This document shows positions 24,704-25,760 of a stretch of 25,760 bases of DNA, one piece after another (the first letter of the stretch is position 1; every line of letters starts with the position of its first letter). Under the pieces are notes generated by a model, which worked only from the letters and a program-made list of their open reading frames with translations, had not been told where the DNA came from and did no database searches. This stretch comes from Deltaproteobacteria bacterium (GTDB lineage: Bacteria > Desulfobacterota > Desulfobulbia > Desulfobulbales > BM004): positions 1,624,724 to 1,650,483 of the forward strand of contig CP070776.1 in NCBI GenBank assembly GCA_020346205.1. The letters are read 5' to 3'. A program made the translations under genes and the position numbers.

Positions 24704-25760
24704 CTACTTGAGCAATGGGTCAAAGAAGGGGACAAATTCTTCGGCAGCAAGCGGTCGGCTGAATAAAAAGCCCTGGACATAATCACATCCCTGCTGGCGC
24801 AGTACCTCAAGCTGTTCTTCCGTCTCAACCCCTTCAGCCACCACCTTCAGGTTCATGCTGTGCGCCAGCAGAATTACAGAAGCCGCAATAGCCGCATCGG
24901 TTGAATCGGATGTAATGTTAAAGACAAAGGAGCGGTCAATTTTCAGGTCGTCAATGGGAAAGAGCTTTAAATAGCTCAACGATGAGTAACCGGTGCCGAA
25001 ATCATCTATAGACAGGCTGATGCCCATTTCTTGCATCTGTTTAAGCTTGGAAATAGTGGATTTAACATCCTGCATAATAACAGATTCGGTAATTTCTATA
25101 CCGAGATACTCAGGGCTTAAACCTGTTTCCTGGAGTATATCGTTGATCTGTTCTGAAATATTCTTCTTACTGAACTGGCGGGCCGACATGTTCACCGAAA
25201 CCTTTACAGGGGGGTAGCCCTCGTCCTGCCATTTTTTGTTCTGAGTGCAGGCAGCCCGCAAGACCCATTCACCGATGGGTTCAATAAGACCTGTTTCTTC
25301 GGCCAGCGGAATAAAATCACCCGGTGAGATCATGCCCTTTTCCGGATGTTTCCATCTGAGCAGCGCCTCCATGCCAATCAACTTATTGTTTTCCAGATTA
25401 ATGAGCGGTTGGTAAAAAACCACGAGTTCATCATTATCCAGGGCTTTACGGAGGCCGGATTCCATCAGCAGGAATTCAAAGGCCCTGGTGTTCATGTCAG
25501 AAGTATAATACTGGTAGTTGTTCTTGCCGGCATCTTTGGCCCGGTAAAGGGCAGTGTCAGCGCAGCGCAGTAGGACATCCTCGTCTTCGCCGTCATCAGG
25601 ATACAGGCTGATGCCAATGCTGCTGGTGGCATAGAGCTCATACTCCTGGATAATGATGGGCTTGGAAAGGGTCTGTAGAATCTTTCTGGCAACAACCGCC
25701 ACAAACTTTACATCACGAAGATCGTCAAGAAGTATGCCGAACTCATCGCCACCAAGCCTG
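24704..25760 (-). CDS. GGDEF-EAL cyclic-di-GMP turnover protein (5' end beyond window)
   Basis: The frame stays open to the window edge, so the N-terminus, including any sensor domain, is missing. The first visible residues are [14 protein letters not shown], an intact GGDEF active-site motif; the inhibitory I-site would be just outside. The GGDEF domain continues with [41 protein letters not shown] full EAL phosphodiesterase domain follows: [82 protein letters not shown] and QGFLFSRPL. The EAL catalytic residues look complete, so c-di-GMP hydrolysis is likely; whether the cyclase half is active is not decidable here. Confidence 0.93.
   Translation of the reverse strand, partial: RLGGDEFGILLDDLRDVKFVAVVARKILQTLSKPIIIQEYELYATSSIGISLYPDDGEDEDVLLRCADTALYRAKDAGKNNYQYYTSDMNTRAFEFLLMESGLRKALDNDELVVFYQPLINLENNKLIGMEALLRWKHPEKGMISPGDFIPLAEETGLIEPIGEWVLRAACTQNKKWQDEGYPPVKVSVNMSARQFSKKNISEQINDILQETGLSPEYLGIEITESVIMQDVKSTISKLKQMQEMGISLSIDDFGTGYSSLSYLKLFPIDDLKIDRSFVFNITSDSTDAAIAASVILLAHSMNLKVVAEGVETEEQLEVLRQQGCDYVQGFLFSRPLAAEEFVPFFDPLLK

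Noticed and set aside
24643..24828. A 61-codon minus-strand frame at the end of the GGDEF-EAL gene
   Set aside because: Mostly overlaps the EAL coding sequence in another frame and has no sequence features of its own.

Overview
This window is an ordinary housekeeping stretch of a Gram-negative bacterial chromosome. It carries no rRNA, tRNA, insertion sequence, phage or CRISPR array that I can recognise. The gene set fits an anaerobic deltaproteobacterium (Desulfobacterota): an FmdE-type protein, an rpsA-sppA-ihfB-like operon, a YajC gene behind tgt, and c-di-GMP proteins. That placement is an inference from gene content, not from a phylogenetic marker. Many genes lack a clear Shine-Dalgarno, so several starts are judged by family alignment.

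Layout. 1-3.4 kb (minus): a SpoIIAA-like protein and the trkH-trkA potassium uptake pair. 3.7-6.1 kb: divergent mnmA and a U32-family gene, both expected to act on tRNA wobble uridine. 6.4-8.0 kb (plus): a LapG-like periplasmic cysteine protease with a strong terminator, then a small helix-turn-helix protein behind a promoter that overlaps a perfect 14-bp inverted repeat. 8.1-10.4 kb (minus): rph-tgt-yajC. 10.5-11.1 kb (plus): an fmdE-like gene with its own dyad and extended -10 promoter. 11.2-14.3 kb (minus): guaB-guaA for GMP synthesis. 14.5-16.2 kb: divergent ppx/gppA and a YciO/TsaC-family gene. 16.3-19.7 kb (minus): rpsA-sppA-ihfB, with an S1 protein that has an unusually long acidic repeat tail. 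20.0-21.9 kb (plus): a zinc alcohol dehydrogenase and an LsrF-like class I aldolase. 22.0-25.8 kb (minus): a PilZ protein, an exported SYLF protein, an MtnA-like isomerase, a tiny membrane-protein gene, and a GGDEF-EAL protein cut by the window edge.

The most interesting object is the tiny gene between the GGDEF-EAL gene and mtnA (minus strand, 24646 to 24485). It reads as 53 residues with two hydrophobic segments, interrupted by one in-frame TGA that forms a Cys-Ile-Pro-TGA motif. Twenty bases after the TGA lies a 7-bp hairpin with the loop GGTCT, at a spacing suitable for a bacterial SECIS element. I propose it as a candidate miniature membrane selenoprotein with a CxxU redox motif. The alternative is a 31-residue peptide or a decayed gene.

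Other themes: several tRNA maturation functions (mnmA, U32, tgt, rph, YciO/TsaC-like), three c-di-GMP-linked genes (LapG-like, PilZ, GGDEF-EAL), and two sugar-phosphate enzymes (LsrF-like, MtnA-like) outside their usual pathways.
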